From Microbulbifer marinus (lineage in GTDB: Bacteria > Pseudomonadota > Gammaproteobacteria > Pseudomonadales > Cellvibrionaceae): 64,000 nt of DNA. The DNA is taken from the NCBI RefSeq assembly GCF_900107725.1, contig NZ_FNQO01000003.1, forward strand, positions 186,001 to 250,000, in the 5' to 3' direction. How positions within the stretch are numbered: position 1 is the first letter of the stretch; every line of letters begins with the position of its first letter. Both the position numbers and the translations under genes were made by a program. Under the pieces are notes generated by a model. The model did not search any database. It was not told where the DNA came from and saw only the letters and a list, made by a program, of their open reading frames with translations. This document shows positions 45,872 to 56,020 of this stretch, in pieces.

Positions 45872-47266
45872 CTATTTTTTCTTTTTAACAAACTTCATCA
45901 GGCGGCGCTTCTTGGCCTTCTGGCGATCGGTCAGTTTGTTCTTTTTATCCGCATAGGGGTTGGTGCCGGTACGGAACTCGATCTTGACCGGCGTACCATG
46001 CAGATCCAGCGCCTTGCGGAAAGTTTTTTCCAGGTAGCGCACATAGTGCGCCGGCACCTGCTCGGTCTGGTTGCCGTGAATCACGATCACCGGCGGGTTC
46101 TGGCCACCGGCATGGGCATAGCGCAGCTTGATCCGGTGTCCGTGCACCAGCGGAGGCTGGTGTTCACTCACTGCCCACTGCAGGATACGCGTCAGGTGAT
46201 TGGTGGACAACTTGTCGGTCGCGCTCTGGTAAGCCGACTCGATGGACTGGTACAGATTGCCGACACCGGTGCCGTGCAGCGCGGAGATAAAATGGATATC
46301 CGCGAAGTCAACGAAGCGCAGACGCCGCTCCAGTTCCGCTTTCACATATTCGCGGTGATCGGCTTCGAGCCCGTCCCATTTGTTCAGCGCCACCACCAGC
46401 GCGCGGCCGGCCTGGATAACACTGCCCATCAGGTGCATGTCCTGGTCCACCAGCCCCTCGCGGGCATCGATGACCAGCACCACCACGTTAGCGTCTTCCA
46501 CCGCCTGCAGCGTTTTGACGATGGAGAATTTCTCCACCGACTCCTTGATGTTCTTGCGCCGGCGGATGCCGGCGGTGTCGATCAGCGTGTAGGGTTTGTC
46601 GTCGCGCTCGTAATTGATATAGACACTGTCGCGGGTGGTGCCCGGCTGGTCGTAGACCACCACGCGATCCTCACCCAGCAGCCGGTTGACCAGCGTCGAC
46701 TTGCCGACATTGGGTCGGCCGACGATGGCGATCTTGATACCCTTGGCCTCTTCCTCTTCCACCGGCTCGGCCTGCTCGGGCAGGTCCTCGACCACGCGCT
46801 GCATCAGGGTGCGCACGCCGCGGCCGTGGGTGGCGGTGGTGGGGAAGAGCTCGCCGATACCCAGCTCATAGAAGGGCGCCAGTGCGATATCCGGGTTGAC
46901 GCCGTCGACCTTGTTGGCCACCAGCAAAGTCGGCTTGGAGCGCGTGCGCAGCTGGTCGGCAATCATCTGGTCGGCCGGCGTCAGTCCCGCGCGGCAGTCC
47001 ACCAGGAACAACACGACATCGGCCTCTTCGATGGCCTGCATCGACTGCTGCGCCATGGCCGCGTCTATCCCCTCTTCGCCACCGCTGATACCGCCGGTGT
47101 CGACCAGGATCACCTTGTGGCCGTCGATCTCGGCCTCGCCGTACTTGCGGTCGCGGGTCAGACCGGCGTAGTTGGCCACCAGGGCGTCACGGCTCTTGGT
47201 AAGCCGGTTAAACAGTGTGGATTTGCCCACATTCGGGCGCCCGACGAGGGCGATTACTGGCAGCAT
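45872..47266 (-). CDS. der: Ribosome assembly GTPase Der (EngA)
   Basis: Essential double GTPase for 50S subunit maturation. 464 aa. Two G-domains each have GRPNVGKST (about 8-16 and 184-192), a DTGG or DTAG switch and an NKxD motif (VANKVDG, ALNKWDG), followed by the KH-like domain and a very basic end ([17 protein letters not shown]). It is the distal gene of the hisS-yfgM-bamB-der series, with a 161-bp gap after bamB that contains two hairpins. Confidence 0.97.
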   Translation of the reverse strand: MLPVIALVGRPNVGKSTLFNRLTKSRDALVANYAGLTRDRKYGEAEIDGHKVILVDTGGISGGEEGIDAAMAQQSMQAIEEADVVLFLVDCRAGLTPADQMIADQLRTRSKPTLLVANKVDGVNPDIALAPFYELGIGELFPTTATHGRGVRTLMQRVVEDLPEQAEPVEEEEAKGIKIAIVGRPNVGKSTLVNRLLGEDRVVVYDQPGTTRDSVYINYERDDKPYTLIDTAGIRRRKNIKESVEKFSIVKTLQAVEDANVVVLVIDAREGLVDQDMHLMGSVIQAGRALVVALNKWDGLEADHREYVKAELERRLRFVDFADIHFISALHGTGVGNLYQSIESAYQSATDKLSTNHLTRILQWAVSEHQPPLVHGHRIKLRYAHAGGQNPPVIVIHGNQTEQVPAHYVRYLEKTFRKALDLHGTPVKIEFRTGTNPYADKKNKLTDRQKAKKRRLMKFVKKKK

Positions 47267-47282
47267 AAATCAGTCTACTCAA

Positions 47283-47330
47283 GGCAAAATCGCTTTTGCC
47301 ATAAATGCGAACGCCCGCAGGATGCGGGCG
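47283..47330 (-). promoter_or_regulatory. Two tandem hairpins in the leader of der
   Basis: GGCAAAA/TTTTGCC with a 4-nt loop (47283-47300) lies 17-34 nt before the der start, and CGCCCGCA/TGCGGGCG with a 3-nt loop (47312-47330) lies next to it, nearer bamB. The second is followed on the minus strand by TTCGCATTT, a poor T-tract. They could be a partial terminator after bamB or a structured leader. Confidence 0.4.
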
Positions 47331-47427
47331 GTAGTTACTTCAGTGCGGACCGGCGGCCCGCCTTGCCCTCTTCCCCGGACTCTCCCCCAAAATGGAAAAC
47401 AGATCCCGGCAAGACGGCCAGGTTGTC

Positions 47428-48591
47428 TTAACGGCGCTCCAGGCGCAGGGCCACCAGCTTGCCGTCATCGGACAACGCGAACAACAGGTCGCCATCCACT
47501 AGCATTGGGATACGCACCGGATCGCCGTCGATGCGCTCGCGGCCGATCATGGTGCCAGTGGCCGGATCCATTACGTGCAGGTAGCCCTCCAGGTCGCCGA
47601 CGACTACCACTTCGCCGAAATAGGCCGGCGCGCTCAGCTGGCGGCGCAGCAGATCGTTGTTGCTCCAGACGATCTGGCCATTGCCCACATTGTAGGCATA
47701 GACACTGCCTTCAGCATCGCTCAAGTATACATTGCCCGCGCCCACGGCCACGCTGTGATTCGTGGAGGCATCGCGCGCCCAGAGGCCGCGACCGTCTTCG
47801 CGCGACAGGGCCACGACGCGCCCCTGATAACTGGCGGCAAACACCAGGTCGCCGCGCACCACCGGCGCGCCATCGATATCCACGACCCGCTCCAGCTCGG
47901 CGGAGCCCTGCGGAATCGCCACGCGCTGCTCCCAGCGCGGCACGCCGTCGCGCGCGTCCAGAGCAAGCAGCTTGCCGTTATCGAGGCCGGCGATCACAAC
48001 GCCACCAGAAATCACCGGCGACGCAGTGCCGCGCAGGGTCAGGACCGGCAGCACGGTGCTGTGGCTCCAGCGCTCTTCACCACTGGTCGCATCCAGGCCG
48101 ATCAGTTTGCCGTCGACGGTCTGCAATACCACCACGCCGGCGCCAACCGCCGGTGTGGAAACCACTTCACCGGAAACCTGGTAGGTCCACAATTGCTTGC
48201 CGTCGTTCAGGTCGAGCGCCACGACGCGGCCGCGGTAGTCCGCGACCACCACGATGCCCAAACCGACACCGACACCACCGCTGATCTCGATATCCAGATC
48301 CGTCTTCCACTGGCGCTTGCCAGTGCTGCGGTCGAAGGCGAATACGTCACCCTCGCTGTTGGCGGCTACCAGCTTGCCCGCGGCAATACCGGGCTGCAGC
48401 ATCGCGTACAGTTTCGCGTCGATATCGCCGATACCGGCCGACCAGACTTTTTTCAGCTCGACACTGGCATCGATGTCCACCAGTTCGACCGGGTCCGTAT
48501 CTTCCTTCTCGTCATTGGAGGCGCAGGCGGCGAGTGCCACCGCCAGTGCGATGGCTACTGCGCGGCTTGTCGCGCGGGAAAGGAATTTCAT
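47428..48591 (-). CDS. bamB: Outer membrane protein assembly lipoprotein BamB
   Basis: Beta-propeller lipoprotein of the Bam complex that inserts outer-membrane beta-barrels. 387 aa. Signal peptide with a lipobox LAAC (Cys23), then eight PQQ-like propeller repeats (recurring GDVFAFDRSTGKRQWKTD-type units: D..TG...W). The start overlaps the yfgM stop (ATGA). Length matches E. coli BamB (392). Confidence 0.96.
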   Translation of the reverse strand: MKFLSRATSRAVAIALAVALAACASNDEKEDTDPVELVDIDASVELKKVWSAGIGDIDAKLYAMLQPGIAAGKLVAANSEGDVFAFDRSTGKRQWKTDLDIEISGGVGVGLGIVVVADYRGRVVALDLNDGKQLWTYQVSGEVVSTPAVGAGVVVLQTVDGKLIGLDATSGEERWSHSTVLPVLTLRGTASPVISGGVVIAGLDNGKLLALDARDGVPRWEQRVAIPQGSAELERVVDIDGAPVVRGDLVFAASYQGRVVALSREDGRGLWARDASTNHSVAVGAGNVYLSDAEGSVYAYNVGNGQIVWSNNDLLRRQLSAPAYFGEVVVVGDLEGYLHVMDPATGTMIGRERIDGDPVRIPMLVDGDLLFALSDDGKLVALRLERR

Positions 48592-49316
48592 TGCTCGTCA
48601 CTCTCCTGTGCCGGCGTTGCGTTCTCTTCGCTGGTATCGTCGCTGGCGTCAGCCGAGGGCTCCGCACCGGCCAGGCTCTCGGCCTTCAGACGCAGCACCT
48701 GGGCGCTGCCCGCCTGCTCCGGCAGCAGTTGCGCCAGCGCCTGCTGGTAAGCGGCGCGTGCGGCCTCTTCCTCACCCTTTTGCAACAGGATGTCGCCACG
48801 GGTCTCCGCAAACAGGGCGGCGAAAGATGGGGGCACATTGCCGTCGACCAGTTGCAGCGCCTCGTCCGGCTTGCCGCGCGCAGCCATAACCGATGCCAGG
48901 CGGCGCTTGGCCAGCAGCTGCAATGCGGTCTCACCGGTATTGTCGAATACCCACTGCAGTTCCTTCTCGGCAGTTTCCAGATCGTTGTTTTCCGCTGCCA
49001 GCGCCGCCAGACGCAGGGAGGCCTGGCTCGCGTAGATGCGCTTGGCGAAATCATCCTTCAGCTGCTGGGCAATGGTTTTGGCCGTAGTCAGCTGTTTGTT
49101 GTCGGGTGCGCCCTCATTGGCAGACACCGCCTCGACAAAGCCCTGGTACAGGTTGGAGGCCTCTTCCGCCTTGGCGCGTTCGGCGCCCTGCCACCACTGG
49201 TAACCAAAGTAGCCCACCAGTGCCAGCACCACGCCGGTCACAATGCCCTTGCCGTTTTCCGCCCACCAGCGCTTCAGTGATTCTATTTGTTCTTCTTCGG
49301 TAAGATGGTCAGCCAT
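48588..49316 (-). CDS. yfgM: YfgM-family membrane-anchored TPR protein
   Basis: Inner-membrane protein that works with the SecYEG translocon and PpiD on periplasmic folding. 242 aa. A cytosolic start (MADHLTEEEQIESLKRWW) precedes one membrane helix (about 23-41) and a periplasmic TPR-like domain (about 45-205). An acidic tail (ADASDDTSEENATPAQESDEQ region) extends it past the E. coli length (206). Between hisS and bamB, as is usual. Confidence 0.93.
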   Translation of the reverse strand: MADHLTEEEQIESLKRWWAENGKGIVTGVVLALVGYFGYQWWQGAERAKAEEASNLYQGFVEAVSANEGAPDNKQLTTAKTIAQQLKDDFAKRIYASQASLRLAALAAENNDLETAEKELQWVFDNTGETALQLLAKRRLASVMAARGKPDEALQLVDGNVPPSFAALFAETRGDILLQKGEEEAARAAYQQALAQLLPEQAGSAQVLRLKAESLAGAEPSADASDDTSEENATPAQESDEQ

Positions 49317-49406
49317 TCGATAAATCGCCTTTCCTGTAAATTATTAAATCTTCCCAATGGAGCGGACTCGGCCGCTGCCTATTGTTCTGCTGTTGCAATC
49401 AGCTTG

Positions 49407-50669
49407 TCAGCCCTGGAGCAGTGCCGCCAGCTCGGACAGTGCCACCGTTTGCTGTGGCGCCTCGGCGCGCAGGAATTTCACCGTGACCTGAGCGGCCGCG
49501 GCCTCGTCCTCTCCGATGATCAGCGCATAGTCGGCGCCGCTCTTGTCAGCCTTCTTCATCTGGCTCTTGAAACTGCCGCCGCCGCAGTGCGTCTGCAGCC
49601 GCAGCCAGGGCAGCTCGTCGCGCAGCTGCTCCGCCGCGGCCAAGGCTGCCGATTGTACATCACCCACGGCCACCAGATAGGCGTCTACCTGCTGGTCCAG
49701 CGCCTCCGGCAGTACTGCGAGGGTTTCCAGCATCAGCACCAGGCGCTCGACGCCGAGTCCGAAGCCCACCGCCGGGGTCGGCTTGCCACCCATCTGCTCC
49801 ACCAGGCCATCGTAGCGGCCACCGGCACAGACAGTGCCCTGGGCGCCGAGGCTGTCGGTGATCCACTCGAATACGGTCTTGCCGTAGTAGTCGAGTCCAC
49901 GCACCAGCTTCGGATTGATCTCGTAGGCGACGCCGGCCGCATCCAGCAGCCCGCGCAACTGACTGAAATGCTCCGCCGATTCCTCATCGAGGAAATCCAG
50001 TAGACAGGGCGCCTCCGCCAGCAGTTCCTGAGTCTGGGGGTTTTTGCTGTCGAGAATGCGCAGCGGGTTGCGCTCCAGGCGCCGCTGGCTGTCTTCGTCG
50101 AGCTGATCGCGACGGGCGGTCAGGTATTCCACCAGCGCATCGCGGTAAGCCGCGCGGCTGGCGGAGTTGCCGAGGGAGTTGAGCTGCAGCTTTACATGCT
50201 GGTCAATGCCCAGCTGGCGCCACAGGCGCGCGGTCATAATCAGAATTTCCGCGTCGATATCCGGCCCCTCGATGCCGAACACTTCGACACCGAACTGGTG
50301 AAACTGACGCAGGCGGCCCTTCTGCGGCCGCTCATAGCGGAACATCGGGCCGAAATACCACAGGCGCTGCGGCTGATTCAGCAGGTTGTTCTGGATGGCC
50401 GCGCGCACGGTGCCGGCGGTGCCCTCGGGGCGCAGGGTGACACTGTCACCGCTCTTGTCGTCGAAGGTGTACATCTCCTTTTCGACGATATCGGTGGCCT
50501 CACCGACCGCGCGGCTGAACAGCTGGGTCGCCTCCAGGTACGGAGTGCGGATCTCACTGTAGCCGTAGCGGGCGAAGAGTTCGCTCAGGGTGGATTCCAC
50601 GTACTGCCAGACCGGTGACTGTTCCGGCAGCAGATCGTTCATGCCGCGTATTGCGCGAAGCTGTTTCAA
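49407..50669 (-). CDS. hisS: Histidyl-tRNA synthetase
   Basis: Class II synthetase. 420 aa from a TTG at 50669 with AAGGAA 5-7 nt upstream. Motif 2 is seen in [13 protein letters not shown] and then [20 protein letters not shown]. The histidine-specific motifs are [15 protein letters not shown] and [25 protein letters not shown] (with motif 3). The C-terminal anticodon-binding domain lies about 325-420. The gap to ispG is about 220 bp and contains a perfect inverted repeat. Confidence 0.96.
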   Translation of the reverse strand: MKQLRAIRGMNDLLPEQSPVWQYVESTLSELFARYGYSEIRTPYLEATQLFSRAVGEATDIVEKEMYTFDDKSGDSVTLRPEGTAGTVRAAIQNNLLNQPQRLWYFGPMFRYERPQKGRLRQFHQFGVEVFGIEGPDIDAEILIMTARLWRQLGIDQHVKLQLNSLGNSASRAAYRDALVEYLTARRDQLDEDSQRRLERNPLRILDSKNPQTQELLAEAPCLLDFLDEESAEHFSQLRGLLDAAGVAYEINPKLVRGLDYYGKTVFEWITDSLGAQGTVCAGGRYDGLVEQMGGKPTPAVGFGLGVERLVLMLETLAVLPEALDQQVDAYLVAVGDVQSAALAAAEQLRDELPWLRLQTHCGGGSFKSQMKKADKSGADYALIIGEDEAAAAQVTVKFLRAEAPQQTVALSELAALLQG

Positions 50670-50782
50670 CGGTGTTCCTTAACTCTTAATCCAGAATTTC
50701 TGCACTTATCTTATCGGAGCGGCCCTTGGTCGCCATCGGGGGCTGCGAACGGCGCTACGGTTCGAGCCTGTGGCGGCCCCGC

Positions 50783-50842
50783 TGCCGGGCGCCACTCGCT
50801 TAAAAGCCTGATCGGCAAATGTTTCCCGAATGGCGCCCGGCA
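50783..50842. repeat. Perfect 12-bp inverted repeat with 36-bp spacer between ispG and hisS
   Basis: TGCCGGGCGCCA (50783-50794) and TGGCGCCCGGCA (50831-50842) are exact reverse complements. The arms are far more GC-rich than the AT-richer spacer. This has the form of a REP/BIME-like unit or a long-loop mRNA stabiliser. A further GGGG/CCCC stem follows near 50872-50885. No second copy is found in this window. Confidence 0.5.
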
Positions 50843-50890
50843 TCGTGGCCTTCGCATCAGGGCCCGGGGTGTTGTCCCCGTCCCCTGGAA

Positions 50891-52003
50891 TTACGCCTTG
50901 GCGATGATGTCCGCCTCGCGCTCTTCCTTGGCCGCGGCCTTTTCACGGATCAGGCGCTCCAGGTCGTCGACCAGGTTGTCATTGGTGAACTTGCGGTTCG
51001 GCTGGCCGTCAACATAGATGGCGTGACTGGGGGTTCCGCCGGCGAGACCGATATCCGCCTCCCTGGCTTCACCCGGGCCATTGACGATGCAGCCGATCAC
51101 CGCCACATCCAGCGGTGTGGTGATGTCCTCGAGGCGCGTCTCCAGCTCGTTCATGGTTTTCACCACGTCGAAGTTCTGCCGCGAGCAGCTCGGACAGGCG
51201 ATAAAGTTAATGCCCTTGGTGCGCAGGCGCAGGCTCTTCAGCAGGTCCCAGCCCACCTTCACCTCTTCCACCGGGTCCGCGGCCAGGGACACGCGCAGGG
51301 TATCGCCGATGCCGTCCAGCAGCAGCGCACCGAGGCCGATCGCCGATTTGACCGTACCGGAGCGCAGGCCACCGGCTTCGGTGATGCCGAGGTGCAGCGG
51401 CTGTTCGATCTGCTGCGCCAGCTTGCGGTAGGCGGCGGTGGCCATAAAGATATCCGAGGCCTTGACGCTTACCTTGAAGTTCTGGAAATCCAGGCTGTCG
51501 AGGATCTCCACGTGGCGCAGCGCCGACTCCACCAATGCGTCCGGGGTCGGCTCGCCGTATTTTTTCTGCAGGTCCTTTTCCAGCGAACCGGCGTTGACGC
51601 CGATACGGATCGGGATATTCAGGTCGCGGGCCTTATCCACCACCGCGCGAATGCGCTTTTCACGGCCGATATTACCGGGGTTGATACGCAGGCAGTCGAC
51701 ACCCAGGTCCGCCACGCGCAGCGCGATGCGGTAGTCGAAATGGATATCCGCCACCAGCGGCACCGTCACCTGCTTCTTGATCTCACCAAAGGCCTCGGCG
51801 GCATCCATGCTCGGCACAGAGACGCGCACTATGTCCGCGCCGGCCTGCTGCAGGCGCTGCACCTGCCCGACCGTCGCCGCCACATCGCAGGTGTCGGTGT
51901 TGGTCATACTCTGCACCGAAATCGGCGCTCCACCGCCGACAGGCACATTCCCCACCATGATCTGGCGCGACACGCGGCGAACGATGGGTGACTCGAATTG
52001 CAT
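50891..52003 (-). CDS. ispG: 4-hydroxy-3-methylbut-2-enyl diphosphate synthase (flavodoxin) IspG
   Basis: Penultimate step of the MEP isoprenoid pathway, a 4Fe-4S enzyme. 370 aa (E. coli 372). TIM barrel in the N-terminal 250 residues ([29 protein letters not shown]). The C-terminal cluster domain has [10 protein letters not shown] and [12 protein letters not shown], giving the three Cys and one Glu ligands. Lies between rodZ and hisS as in E. coli. Confidence 0.97.
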   Translation of the reverse strand: MQFESPIVRRVSRQIMVGNVPVGGGAPISVQSMTNTDTCDVAATVGQVQRLQQAGADIVRVSVPSMDAAEAFGEIKKQVTVPLVADIHFDYRIALRVADLGVDCLRINPGNIGREKRIRAVVDKARDLNIPIRIGVNAGSLEKDLQKKYGEPTPDALVESALRHVEILDSLDFQNFKVSVKASDIFMATAAYRKLAQQIEQPLHLGITEAGGLRSGTVKSAIGLGALLLDGIGDTLRVSLAADPVEEVKVGWDLLKSLRLRTKGINFIACPSCSRQNFDVVKTMNELETRLEDITTPLDVAVIGCIVNGPGEAREADIGLAGGTPSHAIYVDGQPNRKFTNDNLVDDLERLIREKAAAKEEREADIIAKA

Positions 52004-52103
52004 AGGGTTGACCTGGCAGTTTTACTGACTAAACAAGAGGGGAGGATTATAGAGAGATTGGGCGCAAACCTACAGGGTCCGCGCCCTCGGGAGGAAAGAG
52101 AGA

Positions 52104-53186
52104 CTATTCGCCGACCGTCAGGCGGCGGGTGCGGCGGTTGCCCACCGGGTCGCTCTCGATCAGCTCGCCCCGATAGCGCACTTCGGTGCCGCTGGCGTTG
52201 CCGAGCATCAGACTGAAAGGCGGCTGCCCGGTCAGCTCAACCTCGGAGCCGGCGGCCTGCAGCTTGGCCAGCAGCACCGTGCCGCTCGCATCCTTGACCT
52301 CTACCCAGGCCTCTTCGGCAAAATTCAGTTGCAGCGCACCGGTCGGGGCTGCCGCGGCTTCGACCACGGACACAGGCGCCTCGGCAACCGCTGGCGCAGG
52401 CTCAACTACCGAAGCCGGCGTCTCAGCAGCGGAGGTCTCGACAACCGGCTCCCCTGCCGCGGCCATCTCTACACTCGGCTCATCGACGACCGGTTCAGCG
52501 AGCAGCTCGCTTTCTTCGACCTGGGTAGCAGCCGGCTCGACGGAACCTGCCGCTGCAAATTCCTCTTCCCCTGCGGACGCGTCGAGCGATGCCTGGTCGC
52601 CAGCGAGGTTCACAGCCTCTGCGGCCTGCTCAGGGTCAGCATCAGATTGCTGCTCGCCCACCAGCACGGCGCCCTGCACCTCGGCGACGGGGGCCGTTAC
52701 TGCCATTTCGTCATATGAGGGATTCTGCGCGAACACCGCGGGCGGCGCCACGTCGCGGCCATTCATCCACCAAAAGACACCGCCGACCACCAACAGTGGC
52801 AACAGCGCCAGCCCTTTCAGGCTGCGTTTGCGCTCCTGCACCACGGTACTGCGGCTGACGTGCGCGACGATATCGCGGCTTGTCTCTTCTGCCGTGCAGT
52901 AACCGGCATAGGCCTGCAACACCGGCTCGGCATCGATACCCAGCTCTTTACAGGCGTTGCGGATATAGCCGCGCACATAGAGCGCGCCGGGCAGACGGTC
53001 GTACTCGTCGCGCTCCAGCAGCTCCAGTTTGTTACCGATCATGCACAGGCGGCGGGACAGCTCCTTGCGACTGAGGCCAGCCTGTTCCCGCGCGCGACGC
53101 AACTGGCTGCCGGGGGAGTTATCCAGTTCCTGCTCGCTGCTCTCCAGCGGGCGCTCTGGTGTAATTTCGGAAATGTTAGCCGTCAT
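52104..53186 (-). CDS. rodZ: Cytoskeletal protein RodZ
   Basis: Membrane protein that links MreB to the cell-wall elongation machinery. 360 aa. An N-terminal helix-turn-helix of the Xre type (about 25-95, LRRAREQAGLSRKELSRRL) is followed by a basic juxtamembrane stretch, one membrane helix (about 124-141), a long Ala/Glu/Val/Pro-rich linker (about 150-280) and a C-terminal DUF4115 beta domain (about 285-360). It overlaps pilW by 11 bp. Confidence 0.95.
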   Translation of the reverse strand: MTANISEITPERPLESSEQELDNSPGSQLRRAREQAGLSRKELSRRLCMIGNKLELLERDEYDRLPGALYVRGYIRNACKELGIDAEPVLQAYAGYCTAEETSRDIVAHVSRSTVVQERKRSLKGLALLPLLVVGGVFWWMNGRDVAPPAVFAQNPSYDEMAVTAPVAEVQGAVLVGEQQSDADPEQAAEAVNLAGDQASLDASAGEEEFAAAGSVEPAATQVEESELLAEPVVDEPSVEMAAAGEPVVETSAAETPASVVEPAPAVAEAPVSVVEAAAAPTGALQLNFAEEAWVEVKDASGTVLLAKLQAAGSEVELTGQPPFSLMLGNASGTEVRYRGELIESDPVGNRRTRRLTVGE

Positions 53187-53955
53187 TTGCCATCATCTGT
53201 TGGTACTTCAGCGTTTCCGCCGAATAGGGATAAAGGTTTTTCAGCGCCAGGGCGTAACTCCGTTCCTTGTCCCGATTGCCAAAGACTTTCTCGATGCGGA
53301 TACCCAGCCACAATGACTGCGGTACCTGCCGGTTGTTAGCACTGTATCTGTCCAGGTAGTGCTTTGCCTGTGTATAGTCACCGGCATCAAACTTGAGTTC
53401 CGCCAGCTCAAGCAAAGCCTGCGGCAGGTTGGCGCTCAGCGCCAGTGCGCGGGTATAGGCTTTTTCCGCCTCTTCCACCTTGCCGAGCTTGGCGGCGGTG
53501 CGGCCGTAGTTGGCCAGCGCGTAGGAGCGGCGATTGTAGGTGAGATCCGCGGAGGCCTTTTCAAACTGCTCCAGCGCCTCCTCGAAACGCTCCTGCTGGT
53601 ACAGGAAGACACCGTAGTTGGTGCGCGCCATGGAGAAGCTGTCGTCGTAGCGCAGCGCCTTCTTGAAGTGGGATTCGGCCACATCCAGTTCCCCGTCCGT
53701 CTGGTACAGCAGCGCGAGGCCATGGTGAGCGAGCGGGTTTTTCTTGCCCAGCTCGAGGGCCTTGTTGAAATGGTGGCGCGCGGACTCGCGGTTTTTGCCG
53801 CTCTGCAGGTAGCGCAGCCCCAGCTGTACGTGGGTCTCCAGCGCCTTTTCCAGATTAACTTCCGGGCGCGGCGGCAGACCGGTGGTCACACAGCCACTCA
53901 GCCAAATACTGACAATCAGCCCCGCCAGTGGCAGGGTAAGGGTTTTCGCGAACAC
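53176..53955 (-). CDS. pilW: Type IV pilus biogenesis lipoprotein PilW/PilF
   Basis: Pilotin-like TPR lipoprotein needed for secretin (PilQ) assembly. 259 aa from a GTG at 53955 (GGGTGA upstream). Signal peptide with lipobox LSGC (Cys22), then about six TPR units (for example ALETHVQLGLRYLQSGKN, PLAHHGLALLYQTDGELD). Between rlmN and rodZ, the standard place for this gene in gammaproteobacteria. Confidence 0.94.
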   Translation of the reverse strand: MFAKTLTLPLAGLIVSIWLSGCVTTGLPPRPEVNLEKALETHVQLGLRYLQSGKNRESARHHFNKALELGKKNPLAHHGLALLYQTDGELDVAESHFKKALRYDDSFSMARTNYGVFLYQQERFEEALEQFEKASADLTYNRRSYALANYGRTAAKLGKVEEAEKAYTRALALSANLPQALLELAELKFDAGDYTQAKHYLDRYSANNRQVPQSLWLGIRIEKVFGNRDKERSYALALKNLYPYSAETLKYQQMMANDG

Positions 53956-54002
53956 AACATCACCCGTGTTTTTTATAGTGCGTTGAATAACGGCGGCGTT
54001 GT

Positions 54003-55130
54003 TCAGCCGACAATGCGGACCGGCCGCTCGGCATTGCGATAACGTTCGGAGCGACGCGTGCGATCGTTGACACTACCGGCCAGCTGGCCGCAGGCCGCGG
54101 CAATATCATCGCCGCGGGTCGTACGCACGGTTACCGTATAGCCTTTGTCCAACAAAATCTGTTGAAAGCGTCGCAAAGCATTGTTGCTAACCCGCTGGTA
54201 GTCGGACAACTCGAACGGATTGAAGGGTATCAGATTTATCTTAACAGGCACATCGCGCAGCAGCTCGGCCAGCTGCTCGGCGTGCTCCGGGCGGTCGTTG
54301 ACCTCCCGCATCATGGTGTACTCGATGGTCATCTTGCGATGGGTGTCGGGCATACGCTCGATATAGCGCTTGGCGCTGTCGAGCAGCATCGCAATCGGGT
54401 ACTTCTTGTTGATCGGCACCAGCTCGTTGCGCAGCTCGTCGTTGGGCGCGTGCAGCGAGATCGCCAGGCTCACATCGGTAACATCGGCCAGGCGGTCCAG
54501 TGCCGGCACCACGCCGGAGGTGGACAACGTAACCCTTCGCTTGGAGATGCCGTAGGCATTGTCTTCCATCATCAGGTTCATCGCGTCGACGACGTTGTCG
54601 AAGTTGAGCAGGGGCTCGCCCATGCCCATCATCACCACATTGGTCACCTTGCGCGGGCCTTTCGGCTGCAGCTGGCCGAACGACTTACAGGCGATCCATA
54701 CCTGGCCAATGATCTCGGCCGCGGTCAGGTCGCGGTTGAAGCCCTGTTTGCCGGTTGCACAGAAGCTGCAATCCAGGGAGCAACCCACCTGGGAGGAGAC
54801 GCACAGGGTGCCGCGATCGCCATCGGGGATATAGACGGTCTCGATCGCGTTGCCGCCCTCGACCTGGATCAGCCACTTGCGCGTACCGTCAGCGGAATCC
54901 CACTGGCCCAGTACTTCCGGTGCGCGGATCTCGGCAACTTCCGCCAGTTTCTGGCGCAGTGCCTTACTGACATTGGTCATCTGGTCGAAGTCGTCGACCC
55001 CGTTCTGGTGAATCCACTTCAATACCTGTACGGCGCGGAAACGCTTTTCACCCAGCGACTCGAAGAACGCAGCCAGCTTGTCGACGGACAGGCCGAGCAG
55101 GTTGGTTTTTTCGGTTTGCGCTTGGGTCAT
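54003..55130 (-). CDS. rlmN: Dual-specificity RNA methyltransferase RlmN
   Basis: Radical-SAM enzyme that methylates C2 of A2503 in 23S rRNA and A37 in some tRNAs. 375 aa. The radical-SAM triad is CSLDCSFC (Cys117, Cys121, Cys124), followed by the [15 protein letters not shown]-binding segment. The two methyl-transfer Cys residues lie at Cys347-type AAACGQL near the C-terminus and Cys110 to 117 region upstream; I did not fix which one beyond the C-terminal one. Co-linear with ndk and pilW. Confidence 0.96.
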   Translation of the reverse strand: MTQAQTEKTNLLGLSVDKLAAFFESLGEKRFRAVQVLKWIHQNGVDDFDQMTNVSKALRQKLAEVAEIRAPEVLGQWDSADGTRKWLIQVEGGNAIETVYIPDGDRGTLCVSSQVGCSLDCSFCATGKQGFNRDLTAAEIIGQVWIACKSFGQLQPKGPRKVTNVVMMGMGEPLLNFDNVVDAMNLMMEDNAYGISKRRVTLSTSGVVPALDRLADVTDVSLAISLHAPNDELRNELVPINKKYPIAMLLDSAKRYIERMPDTHRKMTIEYTMMREVNDRPEHAEQLAELLRDVPVKINLIPFNPFELSDYQRVSNNALRRFQQILLDKGYTVTVRTTRGDDIAAACGQLAGSVNDRTRRSERYRNAERPVRIVG

Positions 55131-55154
55131 GAAGTCACCTCGGGGGGATAGGTT

Positions 55155-55178
55155 GCGCCGACCCGGACGGGCCGGCGC
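55155..55178 (-). terminator. GC-rich hairpin between ndk and rlmN
   Basis: GCGCCG (55155-55160) pairs with CGGCGC (55173-55178), with an inner CCG/CGG pair. It lies in the 58-bp gap just after the ndk stop. There is no T-tract, so at most a partial terminator or an mRNA-end stabiliser. Confidence 0.3.
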
Positions 55179-55188
55179 GAATGCGGCC

Positions 55189-55617
55189 TTATGCGCGCGG
55201 GCAGATCTCGTCGTCGGCGAAGAAGTAGCTTACTTCGCGCGCGGCGGATTCGGCGGAGTCAGAGCCGTGTACCGCATTGGCATCGATGCTCTGGGCAAAG
55301 TCGGCGCGGATGGTGCCGGCAGCGGCTTCCTGCGGGTTGGTCGCGCCCATCAGATCGCGGTTGGCCAGGACGGCGTTCTCGCCTTCCAGGACCTGCACGA
55401 CAACCGGACCGGAGGTCATGAAGTCAACCAGATCTTTAAAGAACGGACGCTCTTTGTGCTCGGCGTAGAAGCCTTCGGCCTTTTCGCGGGACAGGTGCAG
55501 CATTTTCATGGCAACGATACGCAGGCCGGCCTTTTCGAAGCGGCTTTCAATTTCGCCGATTACATTCTTGGCTACCGCGTCCGGCTTGATGATGGAAAGG
55601 GTGCGTTCCAGGGCCAT
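55189..55617 (-). CDS. ndk: Nucleoside diphosphate kinase
   Basis: Balances nucleoside triphosphates by transfer of the gamma phosphate through a phospho-histidine. 142 aa from the ATG at 55617 ([15 protein letters not shown]) with GGAG 7-8 nt upstream; a longer frame upstream is noncoding. The active-site motif is NAVHGSDS with His117, the same number as in E. coli. Confidence 0.97.
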   Translation of the reverse strand: MALERTLSIIKPDAVAKNVIGEIESRFEKAGLRIVAMKMLHLSREKAEGFYAEHKERPFFKDLVDFMTSGPVVVQVLEGENAVLANRDLMGATNPQEAAAGTIRADFAQSIDANAVHGSDSAESAAREVSYFFADDEICPRA

Positions 55618-55743
55618 GTTGTTCTCCAAATTAACAGTTTTTACATACAGAAAGAGCAACTTGAATAGTTGCTCTTCCCTGAATTCCAGTATTGCCCACA
55701 CGTGAGCGCTCAAAAAACGAGCACCACCTTTTGCGGCGGGCGG

Positions 55744-55749
55744 ATTATA
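55744..55749 (-). promoter_or_regulatory. -10 box of the predicted ndk promoter
   Basis: On the minus strand a perfect TATAAT is followed by CCGCCCGCC, a C/G-rich discriminator like those at valS and lptF. It is about 130 bp upstream of ndk and just inside the iscX-ndk gap. No clear -35 was found at 16-18 bp. Confidence 0.4.
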
Positions 55750-55789
55750 CGCGTTACTGCGCGAACTTTGTACTGTTTCTCGCGACCGC

Positions 55790-55984
55790 TCAATCCGCCT
55801 CTTCGATCCAGGCGGCCTGGATGGCCTCGAGGATTTTTTCACCACAACGGGCGGGATCGTCGTCGAAACCGGGCAGTTCTATGACCCAGTTGCGCAGGTC
55901 GACAAAATTGACCGTCAGTGGGTCGACATCCGGGTGCGCATCCACCAGCTCTATCGCAATATCGTTGATATCTGTCCATTTCAT
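55790..55984 (-). CDS. iscX: Fe-S cluster assembly protein IscX
   Basis: Small acidic adaptor that binds IscS and iron and tunes the rate of cluster assembly. 64 aa. The pattern [31 protein letters not shown] and [14 protein letters not shown] is the complete family. GAGGAA precedes the ATG. Last gene of the isc operon. Confidence 0.95.
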   Translation of the reverse strand: MKWTDINDIAIELVDAHPDVDPLTVNFVDLRNWVIELPGFDDDPARCGEKILEAIQAAWIEEAD

Positions 55985-56020
55985 TGCGCAATTCCTCTGC
56001 TCAACAGTGCGACCAATTGG

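Noticed and set aside
50755-50780. tRNA T-loop-like GGTTCGAGCC
   Set aside because: The flanking bases do not form a T stem, and no acceptor, D or anticodon arm can be drawn around it.
55618-55845. Longer N-terminus for Ndk
   Set aside because: The ATG at 55617 matches the conserved start [14 protein letters not shown] and has GGAG upstream; the extension covers the promoter.
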